From positions 18,556,126 through 18,620,125 of the forward strand of contig NC_079907.1 in the NCBI RefSeq assembly GCF_024868665.1: a stretch of DNA of 64,000 nucleotides, in the 5' to 3' direction. The notes under the pieces are model-generated. The model was not told the DNA's origin. It did no database searches and saw nothing but the letters and a program-made list of their open reading frames with translations. The DNA is from Triplophysa rosa (Eukaryota; Chordata; Actinopteri; Cypriniformes; Nemacheilidae). Positions 34,204 through 44,100 of the stretch are shown here, in pieces (positions within the stretch are counted from its first letter, which is position 1; each line of letters starts with the position of its first letter). The position numbers and the translations under genes are program-made.

Positions 34204-34713
34204 TGTCATGAATGGTGGGTGGTGAGAGACACGAAGACAAGGACAGAGGACCCAAGTGCAGACAGCGGGTAAGCGGTTAACAAGACATTTAATAAAATAT
34301 AAATACTAAACAAAGACCCACGTGGGGGTAAAGTAACAAACATGGACACAGGAACAAGACTAACTAAACTAACAGGACTAGACTAAAACACATCACAACT
34401 ACAAAATAAACTAAACTAACTCAAAGACAGGAACTCACCACATTACACAATCATGACAGTACAATGAACCAGCACGAGACAGAAGACACAAGGGCATTAT
34501 AAAGGGGATAAATCAAGAGGGGACAGGTGCAGGACATGAACTAATTAACAAACAATAACGAGGAGATGAAAGGGCGGGAACAGAGACGCCACACCGGAGA
34601 GAGGGAGTATATGGAATGCCAAAACTGACTCTCTCCACATAAAACAAGAGGTTCTATCATGGTTCTGCCACTAGGTCAAGAAAAGCAAGACAAGGTGGGA
34701 CAGAACCATGACA
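34204..34713 (-). mobile_element. Solo LTR (510 bp) with 5-bp target duplication, inside the Harbinger transposase
   Basis: It starts TGTCATG and ends CATGACA. The 5-bp gtgac flanks both ends (34199-34203, 34714-34718). On the minus strand it shows a promoter region with cctttataatgcc and a tail with tattaaatgtcttgttaacc. The LTR at 51727-52324 shares the layout and several blocks (accgctta/accccttc, gtgggt, gacctttgttaac), so they are related families. Confidence 0.75.
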
Positions 34714-34732
34714 GTGACAGTATACCGTAGAC

Positions 34733-35791
34733 CAGGGCTAGTCAACTGGCGGCCCGTGGGCCAAATGCGGCCCGTCAATCATCTTTACCTGGCCCGCCTT
34801 AACATTTCAAATAAGTGGAGAGATTTTATGAACGGTGTGCTTTAAATGCACGTCCTCCTGAGATGCCACATCTTTAAAAGTCCAAAACGCTGCTACATTC
34901 AATACGAAAGTAATTCCCACGGCTCATAATGATTTACGTCTTATAAAGCGATTTGATCGGTCAGTCCAAGAAGCTTAATGTTATTTACAACGTTAAATCA
35001 GCAATGCATTGCACAGCCACAGGCAACCGGTTTGCGCACGCGATAGGATTTGTGCCCTTGAAAGTAGGCTAACTGTAGGAAGGGTACACCACGTGAACGG
35101 TTGTCTCAGATAAGGGGGAAACGGTGTTGTTTTTATTACTGCATTTATTATGTATAACGGCTATATTTACGAAAAACAGCTGTTCATCTCCCCCAGAACT
35201 CGCACTATACAAAGGATCTGCCCTATAAGTGCATGGGGCAGATGAATGTGATTGGAATTCTCCAAAAGATGTGATAATAGCATTCAGTTTCTTGCACAGA
35301 TCAATTGACTCGCTTTATTAGACGCTAATTTAACATCACAAGGGGCAGGGATTACTTTTGTGTTGAATGTATCTGCGTTTTTTACTTTTATTGATTTAAC
35401 TTTAATTAATTCAATCAAATCTTCATAAATATCTTCTTGAAAAAACTATGCCACCCACATCTTGGATGTACTGGAGGACTGTGGGTGAGTAAATTAGTAG
35501 CAATTTTTGGGTAAAGTAACGCATTCAGGAATATAAAATACAATTAAAAAGACAATATCCCTTTTAATTTAATATCATGAAAAGGCATAAATACTGGATG
35601 CAATATTTGTGTGCATGTTTTAATCATGGCCTATAAGTAACAGCAACAAAAACAGTATAAAAGGAACAAAACGCAATAAATAACAGAAAAACAAAATAAC
35701 AGAAGAAATGAGAATATGGTAAAAAACTGGCCCGCATCCTATTTATACTTTTGGAATCTGGCCCTCAAAGAAAAGTAGTTGAAGACCCCTG
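34733..35791. mobile_element. Non-autonomous hAT element with perfect 8-bp target duplication
   Basis: The left end cagggctagtcaactggcgg and the right end agttgaagacccctg form imperfect hAT-type inverted termini. ggcccgtgggccaaatgcgg and ctggccctcaaag are typical subterminal blocks. The 8-bp ccgtagac flanks both sides (34725-34732, 35792-35799). No transposase remnant is seen in its 1059 bp. Confidence 0.9.
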
Positions 35792-35799
35792 CCGTAGAC

Positions 35800-36521
35800 A
35801 GTATATTTTACAGTTTCTGATTAGCAGTATAGTGATAAAAATCCTTCTATTTATTCTTCCAGCAAATGCATCAATGATTTTATACACTTTAACGTTATCT
35901 CATGGCCATAAGTAACATTACTTTACCAAACAGAATTTAGAGCAAAGGTAGCATAGACCAAAACACAGTTTAAGTGACTGAATCCTATGAGAAAAAGCCA
36001 AGGAACCATCATGAGGAAATACATGGTTATTTATTGAACTAACTCTACAAACAATTAAGCCTAGACATATATGGACAAAATACATAAACATGAAACACAA
36101 ACACGCTAGGGAGCTTGGAGAGAGTGAGAGTGAGTGAGAGAGCGAGAGAGAGGGCATGAGGCAGGTAAAACATTTCTGAACACCAATAAAATCATCTCTA
36201 ACAAAGAGGCACGAACTTAACGCAGCTATTCTATATATAGAATCGGATACTTTGCGAGCTCTGTGCTGGACCAATATCCGGATGCACATGGATAGAAATC
36301 TTGAATGGTTTCAGAATGCAGTCCTGTTGAAACGCTGAGTTCAGATGTCTGAAGTTTCAGGGCCTAAGTGGCCTCCCCAGAGGGGAGCTGCAAGCCCGGG
36401 TGTCTGTTGGATTGTCCTCCGCGTTCTCTGATGAGACCCTTCTGATGACGGAAATTGCGTCATGCGGACGGAGCACGGACGGACGGACCATACTTCCGCC
36501 TTTAGAATGTGTGTTCTACAT
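35800..36521. other. Unassigned stretch with a purine-rich simple repeat
   Basis: A GA-rich run (gagagtgagagtgagtgag and similar) occupies about 36117-36155. The remainder is not recognised. The part at 36380-36500 is GC-richer, with repeated cggacgga units. Confidence 0.45.
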
Positions 36522-37665
36522 TAGGGCTGCACGATATGTATTGAAACATTATCGTTATCTCAATAATAGTATATGCGATATCCATATCGCAGAGAGATAC
36601 GATAAATTTAATTTGTTTCATCTGTCAATCATTTGTGTGTTGCATGCTTAGATTGTCCAAATTGGACCAATCAGAAGGGGCATTACTATCTTTATACCCG
36701 CCAAGTAGGTGCTATTATACTATTGGCTAGATCGCGGTCCCAAATGTGAACCTAGCGACTCAAAGCAGAGAGCGGAAAATAAATATGGCAGGAATAGAGA
36801 CGAGCGAGGAAAATGACAGCGACGAACTTGTGCCTAAAAAGAACGGTACGTTACGTCTGAAATATGGCATATTTTGCAGGGCTCGACATTAACACTGTGT
36901 CTGGGAGAAGTGAATGTTTTGTATTGGCAAGTGAGAGAGAATTTTACTTGCCCAACTGGACAAGTACCTTGAAAAAAAAAGAATAACAACAGTGCGACAT
37001 ATACAGTATGTACAGTAGAATAATACAAATATGTCCATTAGACAGAGCTGTGTGTATGTGTGAAGTGGTTTTGTCATGGTTGTGCTTGTTTGTGTGTAAC
37101 AATAATCAATAGTGCACTGCACAGAGTCCATGTAACGTAGTTAATTAGATACGAACGCGGAATCCTGTTATTTCAATGTCATCTGGCGGTTCTGCTTGTC
37201 TGAGTGAATTATGTGCACAGTTTAACATTCAATACGGGTGATGGTTTGAGGATTTATCTGCGTCTGCACTGTATGAGGATATTAACACATGAACTTCATC
37301 TCCAGAGTTGTTCTGAGAGTTTATTTTATGAGCGTTTTACTGTTTGAGTGAAGCTATTGGCAAACACACAAAAACTTGAGCCTTCCCAGAAAACCCATCA
37401 AAATAAAAGTCCTGTTGAATTGAACACACACTGTAGTGTTAAGTCTAAATGTTTTCCTCTTCCTTGATAGTTTTTTTTAGCCTGAATTAGATTTAATTAC
37501 ATCAGAAGAATATTACCTGTTTATTTCAGTATGATAATAACATGTATATAAATAATAAAAAAATAGCATTTCTCTAGGAAATGTTATATCGCAAGAAATA
37601 GCGTTATCGCAATATTCAACAACAAAATCGCATATCGCATATTTTCTCAATATCGTGCAGCCCTA
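36522..37665 (+). mobile_element. hAT element with a surviving first transposase exon
   Basis: The ends tagggctgcacgatat and atatcgtgcagccct form a near-perfect inverted repeat. The 8-bp ttctacat flanks the element (36514-36521, 37666-37673). Its 1144 bp are mostly non-coding, but a short coding exon persists at 36785-36845. It is therefore a deletion derivative of an autonomous hAT. Confidence 0.92.
36785..36845 (+). pseudogene. First exon of a ZBED-type hAT transposase (relic)
   Basis: The frame starts MAGIETSEENDSDELVPKKN and ends in a splice donor (aacg|gtacgt). An acidic leader followed by 'ELVPKKN' is typical of the N-terminus of hAT transposases just before their BED zinc finger. The zinc finger and catalytic domain are absent; the remainder of the element is deleted. 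Confidence 0.6.
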
Positions 37666-37784
37666 TTCTACATGTGTGTTAGCTAAATCCTTATTACATG
37701 CAGTAAACAGAGACTGAAAAAAGTGAAAGCGCACAGCTCAGTCAAATGTTCGTCATGATAACTGAACACTACTCCAGCGGCAGA

Positions 37785-39140
37785 GGTGGCGTTCATTCAC
37801 CTTTTGTTCTTTGGAGCCTTCGCATTTATTGACTTCGAGACTTCAAACTCTACGCCGAATTACTGCTGGAATCTTACGACGTGGTGCAGCGGACTGTCCC
37901 TTCCTGCAGCGACTTCCCCTGGGCGTCTCGGTAGTGCCAGAAGTGTTTGAGTTTTTTTCTCTAAAAGAGCAAATTTCTCCAGCGTGGCATGTCCCGCTGT
38001 TCTCATGGGTGCAACACACTCATCGAGGAGGGGGACGGACATGATGTCTGCTTCCAGTACGCTGGGGCAAACGTTGTGGATACGTCCTGCCCGCACTGCA
38101 GGCGGTTGACGATTCAGACGTTACGTCACGGGTGGCTGTGTTCCCACGGGACTCAGCCACCACCTCGTCTGCTCCCATTCCGTGATGGCAGGACTACGGC
38201 CCTGCCGTCCGCTACGGCAAGCAGCGAGGGTGATATGAGGGTTACTGTGAGCGCTAATCCACCAGCCACTGGATCACGGACCGTTCGCACCTCGTCTCGC
38301 TCGTCTGACTGTTCCCCAGGAGACGGTCCCACCGTCTTGTTCCTCAACAACGTATTCGGACACGATGCGTGATGATGAGATGTCTCTTGCAGCATCGGGG
38401 GGTGACGTACTGCCATCCGACGATTCTTCGGGCTCCCTCCCTCGGGGGGTCGAGCCCAGGAAGAAGCGGACGTCGAAATGTCAGCCATGCTTTCCCGGGC
38501 CACCGTGAGCGTTGGGTTGCAGTGCCCACACTGCCTCTCCCAGCACTCGCGGCTGGCTACATGGCGCCTCGGGTTTGAGCGCGGCTCCGAGCCGCGCCCG
38601 CCCCCAGTGCCGTGTTTTACGGAAGTGCATGCGGAACTTAGTAAGACCTGGAATGCCCCCTTTCTGGCACGATTTACGTCATAGAAAGTTCTGTCACCCT
38701 CTCTTCCCTCGAGGGTGAGGCAGCTAGACGATACGTCGATGTACCCCAGGTGGAGTGCACTGCGGCGGCATACTCATGCCCGCCACCTGGGGGCTCGACC
38801 TAGACTCCTGTCCAAAGCATGTGGTGTCTCGGCATCTCTGGTGTCAAGAGCTTACATTGCGGCAGACCAAGCTGCCTCCTCTCTCCACGCTATGGCTCCT
38901 GCCAGGCCAAGGCGTTGAGAGAGCTCCACGAGGGTAAGACCGACCCAGCGCTTATGCAGGAACTCCGCACCGCCACCGACCTTGCTCTACGGGCGACCAA
39001 AGTGACCACACGGGCCCTGGGTCGGGCGATGTCCACACTTGTGGTCCATGAGAGACAACTCTGGCTGAACCTTGCACAGATGAGTAACGCTGAGAAGGTC
39101 CGCTTTCTCGACGCAGCCATCTCGCAAGGGGGGGGGGGGC
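37785..39140 (+). mobile_element. Truncated DIRS-type element, gag region only
   Basis: This segment parallels 52570-53930 of the DIRS element, starting with cattcattcaccttttgttc and continuing through the same cysteine/histidine-coding and 'gcgcctcgggtttgagcgcgg' blocks. It ends in the long G run at 39128-39139. Neither terminus nor the RT is present. Several indels separate it from the larger copy. Confidence 0.85.
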
Positions 39141-39186
39141 ATCCCTCCTGCGCTGTGATTGGATGGTCGATTAAAAAGTGACAGTA

Positions 39187-39769
39187 GCTGCGTCTGAATT
39201 CGCTCACTTGTTCACTCATTCAATTTCGGACACTGACGTAATATATCCTGCGTTTGACAAAACTGTCACGGACATTCGTCATAATGCTTATATTACACCT
39301 GTGTGGCTTTGTGGATTGTTTTGTAAAATGGTAAAGTTCATTTTTACATAATTTGTCACGTTTATTGTATTCGTGTTTAATAAAGAGAACAAAACAAATG
39401 TTTGCCACGTTTATTTACTATTACATTTATTACGTTAAAAAAATTACTTAATATTTTTAAAAATACAAAACTGCTATATATAACATTAATTTAATCTCAA
39501 AAGTAGAAAAAAACTGTCAACAAGAACAAACACAAGTGTATAAACGTATATTTGTGGCATTAACGGTCACTCTCCTCCAGCTGATTCTAATTAGACGGTT
39601 GATTTGTGTATCATGGGAAATATGTGTTCATCGAATGTACACTCAAAATCAGAATGCATTGTGGGTAAAAAGTAGTGAACAAATGTAGGGAATGAGTTTT
39701 TTACTCAGAATTCGGACAACACTACAAAATGGCGGGCACACGATATAGTGCACTATATTCAGACACAGC
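39187..39769. mobile_element. MITE with gctg(c/t)gtctgaat ends and TA borders
   Basis: gctgcgtctgaat (left) pairs with attcagacacagc (right), with TA on both sides (39185-39186, 39770-39771). It is 583 bp and non-coding. This is a common fish repeat of the 'gcgtctgaattcgc' kind. Confidence 0.7.
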
Positions 39770-39774
39770 TATTG

Positions 39775-39860
39775 ATTTACATTTAAATTAAGTCATTTAG
39801 CAGACGCTTTTATCCAAAGCGACTTACAGAGAGTTCAGGGAGCAATAAGCGATATGTCAT
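39775..39860 (+). repeat. Teleost dispersed repeat block
   Basis: The conserved core cagacgcttttatccaaagc followed by gacttacag is found in many fish repeats. Only about 85 bases are recognisable. Confidence 0.6.
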
Positions 39861-39961
39861 ACAGCACAAAATTGATGAGCACAATCATGCATTAACACAT
39901 CGCCCACCACTGGATGTACAATCATCAGCAATAAACTATATTTTAGCATTTTAGAATGCAT

Positions 39962-40970
39962 ACACTGCTGAAAAGGCTATAGAAACCATCACATAAATTC
40001 TACTGGATTTAATGGTTATGATGGAAATTGTATTGGTTGTAATGGAAACAAAAGTCTACTGGAATGTGTTGTGTTCTGTTGACAAGACCATTAAATCATA
40101 CTCAAATAATGTCCAAAACACACTAAAAAAGGTATTTAATAGGGGTTGAACAAACTAGTCGACTAGTCGCGGGTCATGTGATTTTGACACTGTACCTTTA
40201 AGAAGAGGCTGTTCTAAGAGAGCTGCGAGCGCGACGTATGTCATTCCCACCCGCTTCAGCGGGATTCTGTCACACTCCCGGCAAAAATATATGTTATCTT
40301 GTCCTGCTTCTGCACGCATCATTCACAATGTGTCATGTTTTCTTTCCCAACCTTCACAATTTGATCTGAAGCCGTAAAAGCTCGCAGGTAAAGCCTAGCG
40401 CTGCATATATCTCAGTGCGCTGTGCTTCTACAGGCAGATCTTTTATTATTATTGGCTATTTTTGTACTTGTTCCCCATTTAATAAAACAAGAAAGAAACA
40501 GCATAAATAAAAATGTTTCTCATATTGGCTGCTGTGTCACTGAGGTGCTGCGTTTGTAAGTCCGCTATAAAGCGTCTGCTGCATTAGGCTAATAAATATA
40601 TTGACGTTGTTCTAAAGTCATAGGCCGGCCGTCACATCGACACGACTTTTATCACATAATAGTCGAGTCTAGACTCCTATAAAGGTTTCCAATGCACTCT
40701 AAAAAAAAGCCGTAAAAATAGGGCGCAATATACTGTATTAATATGAAGGAATTTTCCGTGTTCATTTTTACAGTTGTTTTACCTGTATTTTACAGTTTGC
40801 ACTGCATTCATTTGCATTTTAGCATTAACGGAAATGTCCGGAAAATGTACTGGTAATTTTCTGCCAGTACTTTATCTGTTTTGTCACGGGATTTTTTTTA
40901 CATTGTGGAGTTTTAATGGAAACCACTAGAATTTCTGTGGTGTTTATTTTTTAGCAGGGTGGTCATACTT
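39962..40970. mobile_element. Degraded MITE interrupted by other repeats
   Basis: The left end tacactgctgaaaaggc and the inverted right end ttttttagcagggtggt look like the two termini of one fish MITE; aaaccatca/ttctactgg on the left mirrors ccactagaa/tggtg on the right. Between them sit a hAT-like fragment (about 40145-40680) starting with a ctagtcgactag palindrome at 40155-40166, and a second MITE-like block (about 40690-40910) with cactctaaaaaaaagccg and ttttttttacattgtgg ends. Confidence 0.45.
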
Positions 40971-41299
40971 TTGTGGTTATTTTGATAAAAGTAAAAGTAA
41001 CCCATTACAATTCAAAGAAAGTGATATTGTAGTGATATTGTAATAATATGTGTTAATAGTCTTAATAAGTTAAAACACAGCAACATTTAGTTTGGTTAAA
41101 AGTATTTATTTAAACATTCATTAGGTGTCATGTGCGCGTGAGCATTCAACGAATTGTTTAAAATGATAATAATATGTTTCATACTGGATGCGTGAGAAGA
41201 GCGTCCCGTGCGCAGCGCGCACCCGTTGTGCTTTGCTTTCACAGCGACACATTGCGCATCGCACTGCTGCCTCTTTACATCCAGTACAAAATGTGAGTT

Positions 41300-41802
41300 T
41301 GTACACTTCCCTCCAAATAAAGTCACCTCCTGGGCAGTGCTATGATCTGGGGTTGCTGCAGTTGGTCAGGTCTATGTTCAGCAACAGTATGTGCCCAAAG
41401 AATGAGGTCAGCTGACCACTTGAATATACTGAATGACCAGGTTAGGGCACGGGCATATTCCAAGGTGACAATGCCAGGATTCATCGAGCTCAAATTGTGA
41501 AAGAGTGGTTCAGGGAGCATGAGACATAATTTTCAAACATGGATTGGCCACCACAGAGTCCAGACCTTAACCCCATTGAGAATCTTTGTGATGTACTGGA
41601 GAAGACTTTGCGCAGCGGTCCGACTCTTCCATCATCAATACAAGATCTTGGCGAAAAATGTATGCAACTCTGGACATGAATAAATGCTGTAACATTGCAG
41701 GAGCTTATCGAAACGATATCACGGCGAATGTGTGCTGTAATCAAAGCTAAAGGCGGTCCAATGAAACATTAGCGTGTGTGGCTTTTTTTTGGACGAGCAG
41801 TG
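41300..41802 (+). pseudogene. Tc1-like transposase C-terminal half and right terminus
   Basis: The plus strand encodes, with several stops and frame changes, the second half of a Tc1 transposase: blocks like WPPQSPDLNPIEN (about 41546-41580), then DVLEKTLRS and QDLGEK, and the last block CAVIKAKGGP before a stop at 41770-41772. The segment ends in ttttttttggacgagcagtg followed by TA, the terminal repeat. The N-terminal half is missing. It belongs to a different Tc1 family from the one at 19107. Confidence 0.8.
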
Positions 41803-42096
41803 TAGTTCTGTATATCAGATTATATAAATTGATTTTGTTTATCCGCATTATTCTGGTTCTCTTTCTGCAGTGCGAGTTATATAATTATGCTTACAGTATA
41901 TGTTTCTTTGAGAAGAGAAGGTTCACACTGTTCATGAGAGAGTGATTGACAGCGTGATGTGATCATTTCCACCCATCAGAATATACAGTTTAAGCATAAC
42001 ATGATGTGTACAACTTTATTTTTTCTTTAATACAACCTTTGAAAGTCACACGTTACTATTATATTTTATATTTACAAAAAAAAAAAATGTATGCAT

Positions 42097-42412
42097 TGTA
42101 GCGAGGAAGGCGGGACGAGAGCCGTGGGGCAGGAAGGCGGGGCCGGTGGCGTGAGTGATAATGAGTATCAGCTGTACGCGCAACGGTCCCGCATGCCTCA
42201 CGGGGAGCTAGGGAGCATAAGAGGACGAGCGACGGGACTGCCGACGAGAGAGGACCGGGCCCGGAAATGTTAAGTTTTATTTATGTTTGTGTGGCCGGCA
42301 GTCGACCGTGAGGTGGCTGCCGGCCTTTTACTTCCGTGTTATTGTTTGTTTATTTTTGATTAAAGTTTATTGTTTAAATGTTCGCCGGTTCCCGCCTCCT
42401 TTCTTCCCTACA
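42097..42412 (+). mobile_element. Possible solo LTR
   Basis: The block starts TGTAGCGAGGAAGGCGGG and ends CCTTTCTTCCCTACA, so its ends are imperfect inverted repeats with TG...CA. It has a gagcataagagg promoter-like box and a gattaaagtttatt polyadenylation-like region. No target duplication fits these borders. A shifted reading would give a 5-bp cattg duplication. The call is therefore tentative. Confidence 0.45.
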
Positions 42413-42430
42413 TTGAACTTTGTTACATGC

Positions 42431-42617
42431 TGTGATGTTGTTGCATCAATGTACCGCTAGGTGGCACTCGATCTACTCGAGTTGCATCGAGAGGTAGAGA
42501 AGAAGTTAGAGTACGGAGCATGTGCCTGCATGTTATCCTGTATGTGTTATTTTGTTAATAAATGTTACTGAAAGGAATCTACGGTCTCCAGCATCTTGTC
42601 TACATTAAGACATAACA
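42431..42617 (+). repeat. 5' LTR of the Gypsy element
   Basis: It starts TGTGATGTTGTTGC and ends AGACATAACA. aataaatgttactg near 42558 contains the AATAAA polyadenylation signal. The short length is typical of small Gypsy LTRs. Confidence 0.93.
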
Positions 42618-42619
42618 AA

Positions 42620-42636
42620 TTGGCGATGAGGACGTT
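42620..42636 (+). other. Primer-binding site of the Gypsy element
   Basis: attggcgatgaggacg lies three bases after the 5' LTR. A 'TGGCGA(T/C)GAGGA' sequence at this place is the tRNA primer site of many vertebrate Gypsy elements. The priming tRNA was not determined. Confidence 0.6.
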
Positions 42637-42659
42637 TTTTTGTACAAGATTTTCTGAGG

Positions 42660-43127
42660 ATGGCTTCAGTAAGTGCTCCATTTCCCAATCCTTTTTTGCC
42701 TTGTCCCGGTGAGCCTGCTATACCGCTAGTCACATGGCTGAAAATGTTCCGGAACTACATGCTAGTCATCAATGCTACTGGGGATTTATGGTCAGAAGCC
42801 AGAAAACGTGCTTTGCTTCTTCACTGCCTCGGAACCGAAGGTCAGAGATTGTTTTATACACTGCCCAATACCGGTGACGATCTAGCTGATGCTATTAATG
42901 CTTTGGAACAACACTTCGTTCCGAAAAGAAATGTGGTTGTGGAAAGACATGCTTTCAGGAAACGCATACAGAGGATAGATGAAACGGTAGTACAATACAT
43001 TGCTGCATTAAGAGATTTAGCGACTACTTGTGAATTTGCTGACAATCTTGACGATATGTTGCGTGATCAACTTGTTGAAAATATTGCTAACCCTCGCATT
43101 CGTGAAAGATTATTAGTGGAATTGTAA
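42660..43127 (+). pseudogene. Gypsy gag, N-terminal part (155 residues)
   Basis: This frame encodes the structural capsid region, with WLKMFRNYMLV near its start and a helical 'VPKRNVVVERHAFRKRIQ' stretch. Gag assembles the particle that holds the RNA. It starts at the first ATG after the primer site. It stops at TAA 43125-43127 in the same frame as the following zinc-knuckle/protease frame, so the stop looks like a point mutation rather than a real end. Confidence 0.85.
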
Positions 43128-44100
43128 ACTAAATTGACACTGGAGACTGCAATTACAATTGCCACACAGCTAGAGACGGCTGATGCTCAGGCGAAATCGC
43201 TGGCTACGAGTAACTTCGCTCCAGTTCAAGCTGTACATGCCACTCCTGCTTCTGGACGACAGCGTCCTAAGGCCAAATTCAAAGCACGTACCTCATCAAA
43301 ACCACCTGCTTCTGCTCCGTCAGCTCGAACATGCTTTCGCTGTGGCTCTGCTGGACATCTTGCAAACGCACAGAACTGCCCCGCTGCATCTGCTAAATGT
43401 AAGAACTGCAATAAGATTGGACATTTTGCACGAGTCTGCCGTTCTGCTCCTACTCATTCAGTGCATTCAGTTGAATTGCCAGAGGTCTGTATTCTCCATC
43501 TGCCTGGAGCGACTGACCATCTGATGTTTGAAGTGACCGTACATGCCTCACCTGCTGCTACCCCTGTCTCTCTTCAACTTACTGTGGACTCTGGTTCGTC
43601 TGTGTCCATCCTGCCGAAACAACTGTATGAACAGCATTTTCGCACTGTGCCGTTGCAAGCCCCTGCTGCCCGTTTAGTTACTTACTTACAAGAGCCGATT
43701 TCAGTGCTAGGATGTTTATCTGCTACAGTCACTAAATATGGCATTATCTGTCCTGCACACTTCTTCATTGTTGACACTGGCACTGCTTTGCTAGGCATGG
43801 ATCTGAGGCAAGGGACTTCAGCTGCAATTTACTGGAAACACTGTGCTGCCATCGGCACAATCCTCTCCAGTCTGTGCTCTCTCCACTTCTCCATCACAGC
43901 ATTAGGCTGTGTGAACAACTTCACGCACAAGGTGAACATTTCTGACTCTGTACCTCCTGTCAGATGCAAATTGCGTCGCTTACCTTTCTCCATGAGAGAT
44001 GCTGTTTCCGCAGAACTGGAACGTCTCTTACAGGCTGGTGTGATCGAACGGATTGATTCTTCTCCATGGGTTTCTCCGATTGTTGTGGTCCAAAAGAAAA
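43128..44100 (+). pseudogene. Gypsy gag C-terminus (zinc knuckles) and aspartic protease
   Basis: In the gag frame, two CCHC-type knuckles (CFRCGSAGHLANAQNC, CKNCNKIGHFARVC) bind RNA. The retropepsin motif LTVDSGSSVSILP follows, with a second conserved block near LLGMDLR; it cleaves the polyprotein. The frame then enters the RT start (VIERIDSSPWVSPIVVV) before losing phase at the G run near 44105. Separation from the gag start by a single stop codon is the only break upstream. Confidence 0.88.

Noticed and set aside
36117..36155. Possible CRISPR-like or regulatory array in the GA-rich run
   Set aside because: A simple purine repeat without spacers; CRISPR is not expected in a vertebrate genome.
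40155..40166. ctagtcgactag palindrome as a recombination site
   Set aside because: It is part of a known type of hAT terminal sequence and has no partner site in the window.
42094..42415. Alternative borders with a cattg 5-bp duplication for the 42.1 kb block
   Set aside because: It would remove the TG...CA ends typical of LTRs; neither reading is decisive, so the element is kept as tentative.
44066..44100. ATG at 44066 as the start of pol
   Set aside because: It lies inside the RT coding block in the wrong phase upstream of the frameshift; real translation would come from the gag side.
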